From Symsagittifera roscoffensis (taxonomy: Eukaryota > Xenacoelomorpha > Acoela > Convolutidae), in the NCBI RefSeq assembly GCF_963678635.1, contig NC_087062.1:38765330-38829329 (forward strand): a DNA stretch of 64,000 nt. Reading direction: 5' to 3'. The notes under the pieces were generated by a model, which searched no databases, was not told where the DNA came from, and was given only the letters and a program-made list of their open reading frames with translations. A program made the position numbers and the translations under genes. Of the stretch, positions 1-9,677 are shown one piece after another (the stretch's first letter is position 1; every line of letters starts with the position of its first letter).

Positions 1-446
1 GTTTTTTTTTGACGGAATTTTTTTTTATCAATCGAAAACTATTGTTGTCCTGAGCTTGAATTTGAAAAAATATTTTACCTGTGATCATTTTTCGTAAAGT
101 TATGGGGGTTTAAAAATTGCCATTTTGGCCAATTTGGGACAATTAACGCGCGATAAATTTCGCGCTATTAACGCGTAAGCGAGATTTAATCCGTCTTAGA
201 AATCGTTCCAAATTGGTTCAAGGAAGCTTATATGATATGCCATAATTGATTTGTTAATAGGCGCAAAATATATCACTTTGTACTTAATATGACGGGGGAT
301 GTTGTTACATAAAATCTCAAATTTTTTCAAAAAACAATTTTTTATGTTTTTTTTATTACATTGAAGTTTTTCATCTTATTAATGCTCCATAGACCTTAAA
401 AGGCAGTCGTAACTTTCAGGGCTTCGCCCTGATACGAGCAGTCTTG
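1..446 (+). repeat. HP interspersed repeat, forward copy cut by window edge
   Basis: The left end is missing because the window starts inside the repeat. Diagnostic parts are the segment with two short GC-rich words (GCGCGATA and AACGCGTAAGCG) near 147-182, the stretch CCGTCTTAGAAATCGTTCCAAATTGGTT, interrupted here only by line layout, and the terminal hairpin CAGGGCTTCGCCCTG near 417-431 followed by ATACGAGCAGTCTTG. The same order recurs about a dozen times in the window in both orientations. No protein is encoded. Confidence 0.85.
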
Positions 447-801
447 AATGGGTTTCAAGATCTAACACTGACAACAATTGTGTTCGGTTTTTCATTCTGT
501 GACTACTTGGCTTACTCTATCTAATATTTCTTGTAGGTTGAGAAAATTGCACTGATTTTTTTTGTTTAGTCGCCAATATACAGGATTCGCATCTAAGTCT
601 AATTCAAATGTTTCATCTTTTTTCCTCGTCTTTACTGTTGGTGCAATAAAGTAGTCACTTTGGCTTTTGCCTAATTTTTTAACGTATTTCTCTTCTAGTT
701 CATTTTCTATTTTCTTTTCTTGTTTTTAGTTCATAAAAAAGCACATTAGAACTCGAGTTTTGATGTCCCTATGTCATTTTTTGACAGCCCTTATGTCCTT
801 A
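447..801. other. Spacer between HP repeats, nothing recognised
   Basis: AT-rich DNA without a convincing reading frame, RNA gene or repeat that I can match elsewhere in the window. Confidence 0.5.
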
Positions 802-1317
802 TTGTTTCGACTTTCGATACGAAAGTAACGGAATATTTGTGATCGGGGTGGGTTTTTTTTCTTCAGACAAATTTCGACTTTTTAACTAGCCATTTTTGAC
901 GGAATTTTTTTATAGCATTCGAAAACTATTGTTATCTTGAGCTTATATTTGAAAATATGTTTCACCTGTGATCCTTTTTTGTAAAGTTACAGGTGTTTAA
1001 AGATTGCCATTTTGGTCAATTTGGTACAATTAACGCGCGATATATTACGCTCCATTAACGCGTAAGCGAAGGGATAATCCGTCTCAGAAATCGTTCCAAA
1101 TTGGTTAAAAGAAGCTTATTGGCCATAATTGATTGGTTTCAAGGAGCTAAATTTATCTTTTTGTACTTTAAATGGCGTGTGGGGTGATGATTTTCATGAA
1201 AAATTTCAAATTAAATTTTCTTTTAATACCTTTAATTTTTCAAGGTTATTACTGCTATATAAAACCTTAAAAGGCAGTCGGAACATTCAGGGCTTCGCCC
1301 TGATACGAGCAGTCTTG
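802..1317 (+). repeat. HP interspersed repeat, complete forward copy
   Basis: It starts at the palindrome ACTTTCGATACGAAAGT (stem 7, loop ATA) near 810-826 and ends with the CAGGGCTTCGCCCTG hairpin plus ATACGAGCAGTCTTG. About 515 bp, non-coding. This copy defines the family layout: hairpin at one end, an internal GCGCGATATATT...AACGCGTAAGCG section, and a different hairpin at the other end. No matching terminal inverted repeats are visible. Confidence 0.85.
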
Positions 1318-1639
1318 TTTATTTTTAGCATCCAACTGATAGGCCGAAATTTTTTTTGGGCGAATGAACTATAGCTTGAGTTTATTGTCAGGGATCTGTT
1401 CTGGTTAATAGTTTTTTAGTTGTCGTTGGTGTAAAAAAATTAAAAGTAAAACAAAATGATTAGTTTAACATAAATTTTTTTATTTGGATTTTTCTGCACA
1501 AAAATTAAGAAAGAGCATGATAAAATCAGTTCATTTTATGAACATACATAAAATAAGGTTTTTCCTTTAACCACAATTTGTTTTAATTATGGCGTAGTGT
1601 CGGGTAGTTCAAGGCATTTTAGTGGAAAGGTGAGCGAAT
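1318..1639. other. Spacer, nothing recognised
   Basis: AT-rich sequence with homopolymer runs and no frame or repeat worth naming. Confidence 0.5.
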
Positions 1640-1853
1640 GTGGTATGATTGGTTTGTTACAAGGAGCGAAATCTATCCTTTTGTACTTTATATGGTGTGT
1701 GGGGGGATGATTTTCATTAAAAAAATTTTATATTTTAGAAAAAAAAATTTTCATTTTGTTTTATTTCATTGAACTTTTTAATGTTATTACTGCTCCATAA
1801 ACCTTAAAGGGCAGTCAGAACATTCAGGGCTTCGCCCTGATACGAGCAGTCTT
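1640..1853 (+). repeat. HP interspersed repeat, 3-prime fragment
   Basis: Only the right half of the family is present: GGTTTGTTACAAGGAGCGAA, the TTTTGTACTTTATATGG section and the terminal CAGGGCTTCGCCCTG hairpin with ATACGAGCAGTCTT. The first hairpin and the GCGCGATA section are absent, so the copy is truncated on its left. Confidence 0.8.
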
Positions 1854-3141
1854 TTTTCTTTTATTGTTGTCTAGATTTGTAAACTCTTCACAAATCGCTC
1901 GTTTGTAGTCCAAACTTTTATCGCTTTAGAATATTTCAAATCTCGACATACATTTTGGAGCTGTTTTTTTTCAGGTTGAAAACAATCTGCATTTTTCTTT
2001 AAAAATTTAGGCCCAAAATGGTCTTTTTTTTCTGCAATCAAAAATAATTTCTCGTTTTATCCAACCCGCTGATGTCTTATTCGTTTTCAATGCTTTCGGG
2101 AATTTTTTGGAGTTTTTTTTTTAGTTATAGTCATCAAACTAATCATTAAAATCATCGAATTTTGGCCTATTTTTGTCGCTTTCCATATTTTGTCTCTTTG
2201 ATTTTCACTGCTTCTGCGGTCTTAAATTCTGTCGCTCTTGGTGTTTTTGGTCTTGATGCCAGTTTTAGTACCAACGACTCCGGTGGTAGCAATATGGATC
2301 CAAATTATATATGGGTCACGGCCATCATGAGTTGATCCAAACATCTTTTGATGAGCTATGGTGATTCCACTGAAGCCGTCGCTCAGAAAAGCGATTTGTC
2401 TAAATTCTTCTGTTTTCCTGATTTGTAAACCCTGTTAGCTGCGCCATATGATATTCTATGATCATTGACGATTAAATGTTATTCGTAATTTTGAACTCAC
2501 GTTATCACTACTCCTGTCATCTCTGAGGATGCAAGATAGGTATCGATTGTACATCCAAATCCAAACGCGCTGAAAATATAGTCTGAAGTCATTTATTATC
2601 GCTGACCTGGACTTTGACTGGCGCTACACCGTTTGATGATAGTTAACCAGTTCCAGATATTATGGCTATTGCCGTAGCGTTATTACTTTTCCTGGAAATA
2701 GTTTTCATCTTTCCGCTCATACTGAAGCTGCATTAATCTTAATTTGATTATTTAAAAAAGTACAAAACGTAAAATTTTGATTTTATTAAGGAAAGTTCTC
2801 GATTCGCTGGTATTCTAAAATTCACGGTCTTTTGATTAGCTCCAAAAAAGTTTTGATGCAGGAAAAATTTTCACACGCCTGCTTAGTCGGCAACATATTT
2901 TTTTGACAATATTAATTTAAATTTTTGAAGAAAAAAAATTTTGAATTTATTTCAAGGAATTGGAAGAAAGAAAATCAGAATAGTAATTTAAAAATTGAAA
3001 AACATAAAAACTAATGCTTTCGAGGACCTCTTTCTCAAGTAAGCAATAAGACAAAAAAATCTGTTAGTGTAGTGTTTATCAACTTTCATGTAAGTTTACT
3101 AATTAGTATTTAGCGTTCCATTTTTAGCCAAATTACCCGCA
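1854..3141. other. AT-rich region, no clear gene
   Basis: Contains no HP or LTR sequence. GC content and composition between about 2200 and 2740 look less biased than the surroundings and include one reading frame on the minus strand, described separately. Otherwise nothing is recognised. Confidence 0.4.
2222..2434 (-). pseudogene. Possible decayed coding fragment
   Basis: Minus-strand frame of 70 codons between a TAA at 2437-2435 and a TAA at 2224-2222. Amino-acid composition is balanced for this AT-rich DNA and includes the words FLSDGFSG, MFGSTHDGRDPYIIW and ATTGVVGTKTG. There is no ATG near its start, but an AG acceptor-like CAG lies at 2420-2418, so it could be an old exon. A second short open patch with similar character lies near 2475-2550 after an ATTTTCAG acceptor-like word. 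I do not recognise the family. It could equally be chance. Confidence 0.22.
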
Positions 3142-3245
3142 ATGTTTCTTGATGCCATTATTTACTCATTGGCAAAAAAAAGAATTCTTGTCATCGGATT
3201 ACTTTTCCTTGCCTTATTTTTCATTTCAATTTCGTATAACCAAGT
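3142..3245 (+). pseudogene. 5-prime part of a small signal-anchor-like ORF split by the retroelement
   Basis: ATG at 3142 opens a frame of 35 codons: a short basic start, then a hydrophobic segment (residues about 15-31, including LVIGLLFLALFF). It runs into the LTR at codon 35. If the element plus one AAGT duplicate is removed, the frame continues in phase from 22154 for 30 more codons to a TAA at 22245-22247, giving 65 codons. This could be a first exon or small membrane protein interrupted by the insertion, or a chance frame. The 57 further codons seen by reading into the LTR are antisense LTR sequence and not real protein. Confidence 0.3.
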
Positions 3246-3655
3246 TGAGTTAGGACTGGGGTGTATAACTCATAGAGTAATTTCGGATAGGGTACACCGT
3301 CTGCTCGTCACGCTATCTTATTTTCGGCCGGATAGATTCGTGCAACTTCTTAGTCTAATACCGATCCTAATCTTACTCTTATACTATCTAGTCTCAGGTT
3401 GTTTAACTAGTCTCTGCTAGGCTCAATAGATCTAGGGTATACTGGTTTATTGCGGCTGCTGAAGTGCTCGGGAGAGTCCAACTAATTTCTAAGTTAAATT
3501 CAAATCTCTCTGGTGCTGAAATTACAAGTAACTTCAGCACTTACAAATAAGTGGGTTGTTAGTTAGATGGATCATGATTGGTTAATATTAAATACTTTAC
3601 ATTGGTAAAACATTTAATTTATCCAATCATAAAATATAGTTTAGATCAGGTTCCA
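3246..3655 (-). repeat. 3-prime LTR of the large element
   Basis: In element sense it reads TGGAACC...TAACTCA (TG...CA ends). It is identical to the LTR at 21740-22149 except at 3254 and 3257, with no indels. A canonical AATAAA lies on the minus strand at 3451-3446. Two inverted CCAAT/ATTGG words lie near its U3 end. The polypurine tract abuts its start at 3656. Confidence 0.95.
3446..3451 (-). terminator. Polyadenylation signal AATAAA in the LTR
   Basis: AATAAA on the minus strand, about 205 nt into the LTR in element sense. This is a usual location for the hexamer defining the R region. The identical word occurs in the other LTR at 21940-21945. Confidence 0.55.
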
Positions 3656-3662
3656 CCCATCC
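3656..3662 (-). other. Polypurine tract
   Basis: Minus strand GGATGGG directly upstream of the 3-prime LTR start (TGGAAC). This is the expected position of the plus-strand primer of an LTR element. It is short; a similar purine word is kept in the degenerate relative at 40527. Confidence 0.7.
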
Positions 3663-5268
3663 GGGTTTTACAGAGTTTTTTAGAACAGTTCTTCTGTAAT
3701 TCAAGGATGGATGATGGACGTTGGTATTTGGCGAACATCATTTTTCTTTTGTTTCCTTTTTGTTAAGGAAGTTCCAGGGATCTGGAATTGAGGACACAAG
3801 ACGTTGTGTTCTTCTTGTGACAACGACTGAGTCTCTGCAACAGCATCAATTCTGGTTTCAGAATGGTTGGCTATGTCAGGTTTTTCTGTTCTTCGGAGAG
3901 AACTTCTTTTGTGTTTGATCTAGCTCGGGAATGGCGTGGAGATTGTGCGTGGAGGGGATGCCTGGTTACTCGGATCTGTACGTATACTTGAACATCGAGG
4001 TGGTCATTGGTCTAGTTCAATGAAGTCCTTTTCTGCGAAGTCAAGTCGTACTCTAAATCCTTTGAGTTGTGATTGTGAGCGGCATATCGATTGTAGTTGG
4101 TCATTCTCTCTCGAGTGTAGTGAGGTCGTCTTGTCTTTTGATGTTCGTCCTTGGTGTTGTATTCTGATCTATATATTGCATCATGTGATTTTACATTTTA
4201 TAAAACTTTTATTAATTTAGTATTTTTTAATAATGATTTTTGTTAGTTGTTTTCACAAAAGCTTTTTGTTTTAGTTCGGTTATTTTGAAGAGTTACTCAC
4301 CCTTGAGTAGCTCTTATTAAAAATAAAGGTGTGGTCACAAAGCGTGGATGTAGCGCGGTGGGTTAGGCCGGCTATAGAGCATGCTCAGGACGTCCTTTCC
4401 TGGTGGGTTAGGCCAGGTGTGGGAGTATGATTTCATGCGGATTTTGTGAGGGGTCCTGTTATGTGACAACGTTTTATGTTGGGTTTGTTGTGGTTTTACT
4501 TATGTTTTGTTGGTTATGTACTTTTTCCAAAAAGCAAATTGTTTGTGGTATGGGTTTGTCTTTCGACTTTTTTGTGTTTTATTATTTCTTTCTAAGACTT
4601 TGTAATAGTCTTCAAAAGAATAATTTATCCAGTTTTAAACTGGGTTAATCCGGTTTGGGTACCGTTGGTTTCCTTTTCTTAGTCATGCTGTTATTTATGA
4701 TTTGTGGTATTTAGTAAGCTGCGTTGGTTAGTTTTGTTTAGTATATGATTCCTTTCCAACCGGGTTAAAGGAAAGTTTGAAACTTGTTATTATATGTTAG
4801 AGTTGTTGAGTGTGAAAACTTGAAGCTGAAATTCATTATTTTAAACAATTCTTCGTGGGCGAGCTGTGCGAGTGTGGATAGAATTTCTGTGCGAATGAAT
4901 GAAAATATCAAAAGGTTAGTACTGCAATTGCATTTTATTAATTTACTGCATAGAATTTGGAAATTTACTGCTAGTTATGGGGGAATTTTAAGATACAAAT
5001 TTTCATCATAATTAGATTTACTGCTTTTGGGGGAAAATTTTATAAATTAATTTACTGCATTGGTATTATATTTATTTAATTGTTGGTGCAAAAGTTAAAA
5101 GGGTCTTAAACAGTTTTGAAGAAGTTTGCTATTTTTTATTTTTCTTTTGTGAATTTTTCAGATGATCGAAGATGAAGGCTAAAAATCTAAAGAAAACATG
5201 AATAAAGAATGGTGAGTTTTTTAATATTTTAATTAGTTAGTAATATTCATTTAATTCATACTTACCTG
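3663..5268 (-). other. 3-prime untranslated region of the large element
   Basis: About 1.6 kb between the last ORF and the PPT. I find no convincing minus-strand frame. Plus-strand frames here are short and look like chance. Part of it (about 3656-4070) is conserved in the old relic at 40527-40913, so it is an original part of the element family. A strong splice donor lies at its upstream edge. Confidence 0.7.
5257..5268 (-). other. Consensus 5-prime splice site next to the last stop codon
   Basis: Minus strand CAG|GTAAGTATG, with the G of GT at 5265, three nucleotides after the TAA of the 597-aa ORF (5271-5269). It is a near-perfect animal donor. A plausible acceptor, GAATTTCAG with AG at 4827-4826, would remove about 440 nt of 3-prime UTR. 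Whether it is used cannot be seen. Confidence 0.4.
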
Positions 5269-7062
5269 TTAGTCGTCGGGGAAAAAACCGTGGGGGAAGA
5301 TGTCGTGAATTAGTTCTGAAGTTGTTAGTAGTTTAGCTAAGATGCGGATGATATTTTTAGTTTGAAGCAGTGGCCAAAGCAATTGAAGTGCCTTAATAGT
5401 GGTTAGTTCTTCAGTGCCAACTGCAAACTCATAAGGTGTGTTTTGGATTAAGTTATATAATTTGTGGTTAAATTTAGTATTGTGGATGAATTCTAAAATT
5501 GGGATTTCTATAGGCTGTACAAACCCGTGCGGGATAAGGAAGGGTCGGGATTCTTCTGCGTTGAAGGTCTTGGTGATGGGGCAGAAAATATACATTTGGG
5601 TTATGGGGTCATAGTTACGGAGAATACCATGGAGGTTAGTGTCTTTAATACAATATGTGAAATTTAGGAAATATGGTGAAGTGTATTTTAAATTGATGAA
5701 TTGAAAGCGATGGTGTGGTTGTCTAGAGGGTGTGTGGAGGTCAAAGTGATTTTGGATGAAACGATAGTAACTGTATGTATGTGTTTGTTTAGTTCGCAAC
5801 ATAATATCGTGTGAGCAGTGTAAATCTCTTTCGTGTGGTGCAAGGAAATGAAAGGTTAGTGAAAAGATTTGGAAGCGTTCTTTAAAACTTTCGTACGCTT
5901 GTGTGCTTGTTAGTGCTTCTGAAATAATGTGATCAAACTTTCGGTCGAAGATGTTTAGTGTAAATACATATGGTGTCTTGATGAAAAATTTCTCGGTGAT
6001 TTGTGGGTTAGCGAAGCGATCGTCGTCTAAGAATTGATCTTGGTTAGCTCTGATGATGTTGTGATTGTAGTATTCTAGTGTATATTCATTAGCTCTAGGT
6101 GCAGTGTGTATTTTTAGTGATTTTTTATATCCTACGTAAGTAAATTGTCTAGCGGTGAGTGGTGTAGTTAGTCGATATAGCATGTCTTTGTTTCGGTCTA
6201 TATCGATGGAAGTGTTGGTTAAAGGTAAGCAAAGAGGGTTAGTGAAATGATAGTATGAGGTCCAAGAGAGAGTGGGCATTAAAACGTATTCGTCTACAAA
6301 GTTGCGTGTTTCGTTAGCGTCATGAGGGGTGTTTAAGGTGTATTGTGGAAATGAGGGTAAAGTGATAGCTAAAAATTCTCTAGTGTTAGTATGCTGGGGG
6401 TGGTTGATGTATTCACGGGCTGTTCCTGGTTTTGCTGGGAAAGGATGGTTGGGGAATTTTCTTTTAAAAGTGCGGTAAGCTCTATTAGTGTTGAGTGAGG
6501 ATTCAGTTGATGTGGATGATGGTGCTAATGATTCAGTATAATTTGAAGAGGGTGTAGGGGGATTGGATGAATTTGTAGTGGAGGAGATTTGGTTTATGGT
6601 CGGGGTGTTAAGGTGGTAGGGTTGTTGTTGAAGGGTAATAAAATTGTCTAGCTCTGGGGAGATTCGGGGGGTGTCTGGAGATGATTGGTCAGAATGGTAT
6701 GAGGAGTAGGTTGGGGTAACTTGGGAAGCATAAGAGGGTGTGGGAGTGATTGGGTCAGGGTTATTTGACAATATGGGTTGAAAAGGAGGTTGAGAAAAAT
6801 GATGAGGGTTATGGAAATTATTGGATGGAGATGGTTCTGAGTCGGCAAATTCATCGGGGGTTTCAATATTCGGGTTATTTAGCTGTGAGATGGAGTATAA
6901 AACTGAAATTTGTGAGTTAGTGTCGGAATTCATGCCTGATGTTACATTGCTAGATGGAAAATCGGGTGGCGGAAAAGCAAAAAGTGGTATTATTGGGATT
7001 GAAGAGGTAAGGTTGGTTGGATGGGAATTTGATCGATGGAGTGATCCAAGTTGGCGGCTCAT
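5269..7062 (-). CDS. Accessory protein downstream of Env, unknown function
   Basis: 597 aa, last coding frame of the element. The ATG (7062-7060) overlaps the Env stop as ATGA, which fixes the start and suggests coupled re-initiation. The first ~200 residues are rich in Ser, Thr, Pro and Asn (for example TPTPSYASQVTPTYSSYHSD) and look disordered. From about residue 210 to the end the composition becomes that of a folded protein, with many Tyr, Phe and His and a hydrophobic C-terminus (LQLLWPLLQTKNIIRILAKLL near residues 560-580). There is no signal peptide, zinc motif or enzyme signature that I recognise. Its position after env recalls regulatory or accessory genes of complex retroviruses, but that is analogy only. 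The frame is intact. Confidence 0.8.
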   Translation of the reverse strand: MSRQLGSLHRSNSHPTNLTSSIPIIPLFAFPPPDFPSSNVTSGMNSDTNSQISVLYSISQLNNPNIETPDEFADSEPSPSNNFHNPHHFSQPPFQPILSNNPDPITPTPSYASQVTPTYSSYHSDQSSPDTPRISPELDNFITLQQQPYHLNTPTINQISSTTNSSNPPTPSSNYTESLAPSSTSTESSLNTNRAYRTFKRKFPNHPFPAKPGTAREYINHPQHTNTREFLAITLPSFPQYTLNTPHDANETRNFVDEYVLMPTLSWTSYYHFTNPLCLPLTNTSIDIDRNKDMLYRLTTPLTARQFTYVGYKKSLKIHTAPRANEYTLEYYNHNIIRANQDQFLDDDRFANPQITEKFFIKTPYVFTLNIFDRKFDHIISEALTSTQAYESFKERFQIFSLTFHFLAPHERDLHCSHDIMLRTKQTHTYSYYRFIQNHFDLHTPSRQPHHRFQFINLKYTSPYFLNFTYCIKDTNLHGILRNYDPITQMYIFCPITKTFNAEESRPFLIPHGFVQPIEIPILEFIHNTKFNHKLYNLIQNTPYEFAVGTEELTTIKALQLLWPLLQTKNIIRILAKLLTTSELIHDIFPHGFFPDD

Positions 7063-9677
7063 CGTGGGCTAAAAAAATTATTATTTTGAGATTGAAAAGC
7101 GGTGGTATGGGGTTGTTCAATAATTTGTTCATAAGTATTATCATCTTGTGATTGATGTGTCATTATATGTTGGACGGGACTTTGTGATGTGGTGAGTCTA
7201 AAATTTGGATTATGTGTGATTGCTAAATTTCGAAAATTTCGTGGGACTAGGGATAGTGGATGGTTATTCGGTAGGGGTGGTAATTGTGGTGCCGTTGGCT
7301 GTGTGTCGACATTGTTATGTTCTTCGTCGTATGTATTTTGTCGTGTTGTTATTTTTGTGTTATATTCTTTTATTTGTGCGTCTAAAAGAATTTTGTTTAT
7401 AGATGTGGAAAAAATTCCAAAAAATCCTGCAAAGAGTATGCGTGCTACGCTTGCTTGTCTGTTTACTTGTGTGTGTATAGCACATGTGTTGTAGATTCCT
7501 TTTAAGAGTGAGAAAAGAAATCCAATAAAGTTAAACATTGCGTATAGAATAGTCAATTTTTCTAAGATGTAGTAGGGCCATCCTAGAAAATCGAGGATTT
7601 CATTTTTGAGTGTAACAAAGCTAAAAATGTTAATTGGTGATATATCTTGGGGACGGTATTTTTCGCCGTTTAGATATATATAATCTTTAATGTCTTTAAA
7701 ATATCCGCTATAGTCTTGCGTGTAGATATCGGCAAATCCTGCAGTTTCTGCAAGTTTGCGTAAATTTTGGTCTATTGACTGTCTTTGTATAGTGTCCATT
7801 TGTGTTAATAATTCTTGGAATTGTTGTGTTCTAATGTGATGTTGAATATCTGATTTTGAATAGATTCCTATTGATTGTAAGTCTATATTTGGGTTTCGAG
7901 CGATAGCGCGAATGCTTTCTGGTGAAAATTTTTTGAGTGATTGCATTAATGTGGGGTATGGAGTGAGAAGGTAATATTTATTTTCATCAGGGTTTAGTTG
8001 TACTACATTGTGGCTATTTTCTGATCCACATGGGACTGCGGTATCCCAGAAATAGGTTCTTCGTGAAAGTGTATCCACGAAATGTACTTTATTCTTATAA
8101 AAGATAGGGATTCTTTTATAACATCGTTTATCTTCAAAAACGTATAGTGGTGATACTTTTTTAGTACAAGTATAAAACCATAAGATGTTTCCTTCGTAGT
8201 CTAAAAAATTTGATCTATTTCCTGATAATAAGTATCCTGCGTAGGGTATTTTTAATACTGCTAGTGCAAGTGATTGTAGTATTTGTGTTCGTTCTAATTC
8301 GCATAGTTGATGTAGTGTTTCTAATTCGGAGAGTGACATTTCTTGAAAAATGCGGCTAATTGTATAGTCTAGTTTCATATCCAAATGAATATCATAGTGG
8401 ATATTACCAAAATATGTAGTATTCATTAGTGATAATTCTTGTAAGCGTGTGCTTCTGGTGTCATAAGGTTTTAGATGTCCACCAGGTTGTCCGTTGCTTT
8501 TTTGAAAATTAACTGGTATATAGGATGTTCCTTCGTTTGGAGGATGACCTGTGGCGTATGGGTCGATTTTTACTTTACCAGTGGTCATGTCGAATCCTTT
8601 TTCATTTTCAACTAATATTTCAGAGTATTGTGTTTTGTGAAGTGGATTCCTGTATTTACATGCAAGTTCTGTTTCTTGATATATTTGAAAACGTGTCAAT
8701 TTATTTTCTATATTATCTATGTTTCTAAAATCGGAACTTAGTTTGCGTGATGGATGGACTTGTTCATATGGAATTGATTGTATGAAATATTTTTCGTGAA
8801 ATTTTATCATACGAGCGTGTATTTTTGCTACTTGAAATGTTGTACATGTGTCTTCGGGGAACCAAACAATTGTTGCTTGTGTTCTTGTTGTAGGGTCGCA
8901 ATATCCTTGATCATTTTTACAAGGTAGTCGGATTCCTTGATAGATCATTGTATTATCAGATAAATCTCGTGTGAGTTGTATTTTTTCGAGTTGTATTTTC
9001 CAATCGAAAAACATTATTTCTTGGTATCCTTTATTTTTTGTGTCTGCTTTGCAGTTTGATGGGTTATTTATACCAATGTGTGGTATCCAATGTTTGTCAT
9101 GTAGGTCATAGGTTAATCGTCCGTGTGCGCCGTTATATGGGTATTTTTCGTCTAGTTTTATATGTCCTTGATGTCTTTCAAGTTGTGATTGATGTACAGA
9201 GTCTGAAAAAACTTGAAAATTAACTAATTTTCTTTGGGAGTTTTTATTTTGTGTGATGTTTAGTCTAAGTAATTCATTTTTACAATCGTCGGGATTGAGA
9301 TGTAAAAGACGTTCTATATTACTTTGGTAGAATGATTCATGGTCAAGTCGGTTTTTGTTTCCGTTCGAGACTTGTGAACAATGTACTTTCTTTTCGGAAA
9401 ATGTTGCTGTGAATTTATAACCTGTAACTGTTGTTGCTCGGGCTTTTGAATAGAGTGTTGCTATTATATCTGTGGTTTCTATAGCTTGTGGTTCTGTTTC
9501 ACATTGTGATACTTGATTGATTGCATATTTATGTAGTGTTTTTTGTTCATTTTCTTCGCAATCGTAATGTGTTACTAATAAATCTTGTGGTCCTGTACGA
9601 GGGGAAGGGTTTATGTGTTGATTTGAGGTTACTAGAAAAAGGGGTTGGAGAAAAATTAATAATTTTAGAATATACAT
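7059..9677 (-). CDS. Envelope-like transmembrane glycoprotein
   Basis: 872 aa. The ATG is followed by a clear signal peptide (YILKLLIFLQPLFLVTS, residues 2-18). The ectodomain (about 19-700) has more than ten cysteines and several N-x-S/T sites. A hydrophobic segment at about 704-727 (TILYAMFNFIGFLFSLL) is followed by a second at about 745-762 (ILFAGFFGIFSTSI) and a polar Pro/Asn/Gln-rich tail of about 110 residues. Placement downstream of pol, together with signal peptide and anchor, supports an Env role: receptor binding and membrane fusion at the cell surface. A block near 515-545 (CYKRIPI ... FVDTLSRR, then PC) resembles what I associate with chuvirus-like glycoproteins captured by some invertebrate retroelements; that is memory, not a search. 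The start overlaps the end of the preceding frame by 13 nt and the stop overlaps the next start (ATGA). No break is seen. Confidence 0.8.
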   Translation of the reverse strand: MYILKLLIFLQPLFLVTSNQHINPSPRTGPQDLLVTHYDCEENEQKTLHKYAINQVSQCETEPQAIETTDIIATLYSKARATTVTGYKFTATFSEKKVHCSQVSNGNKNRLDHESFYQSNIERLLHLNPDDCKNELLRLNITQNKNSQRKLVNFQVFSDSVHQSQLERHQGHIKLDEKYPYNGAHGRLTYDLHDKHWIPHIGINNPSNCKADTKNKGYQEIMFFDWKIQLEKIQLTRDLSDNTMIYQGIRLPCKNDQGYCDPTTRTQATIVWFPEDTCTTFQVAKIHARMIKFHEKYFIQSIPYEQVHPSRKLSSDFRNIDNIENKLTRFQIYQETELACKYRNPLHKTQYSEILVENEKGFDMTTGKVKIDPYATGHPPNEGTSYIPVNFQKSNGQPGGHLKPYDTRSTRLQELSLMNTTYFGNIHYDIHLDMKLDYTISRIFQEMSLSELETLHQLCELERTQILQSLALAVLKIPYAGYLLSGNRSNFLDYEGNILWFYTCTKKVSPLYVFEDKRCYKRIPIFYKNKVHFVDTLSRRTYFWDTAVPCGSENSHNVVQLNPDENKYYLLTPYPTLMQSLKKFSPESIRAIARNPNIDLQSIGIYSKSDIQHHIRTQQFQELLTQMDTIQRQSIDQNLRKLAETAGFADIYTQDYSGYFKDIKDYIYLNGEKYRPQDISPINIFSFVTLKNEILDFLGWPYYILEKLTILYAMFNFIGFLFSLLKGIYNTCAIHTQVNRQASVARILFAGFFGIFSTSINKILLDAQIKEYNTKITTRQNTYDEEHNNVDTQPTAPQLPPLPNNHPLSLVPRNFRNLAITHNPNFRLTTSQSPVQHIMTHQSQDDNTYEQIIEQPHTTAFQSQNNNFFSPR

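Noticed and set aside
802..1317. HP repeat as a Helitron
   Set aside because: It has a hairpin near one end, but the end does not read CTRR and the other end does not start TC at a consistent A|T target.
3246..3420. Plus-strand frame continuing from 3142 into the LTR, also present at 21687-21914
   Set aside because: Identical in both LTRs and antisense to the element; a passive frame of LTR sequence.
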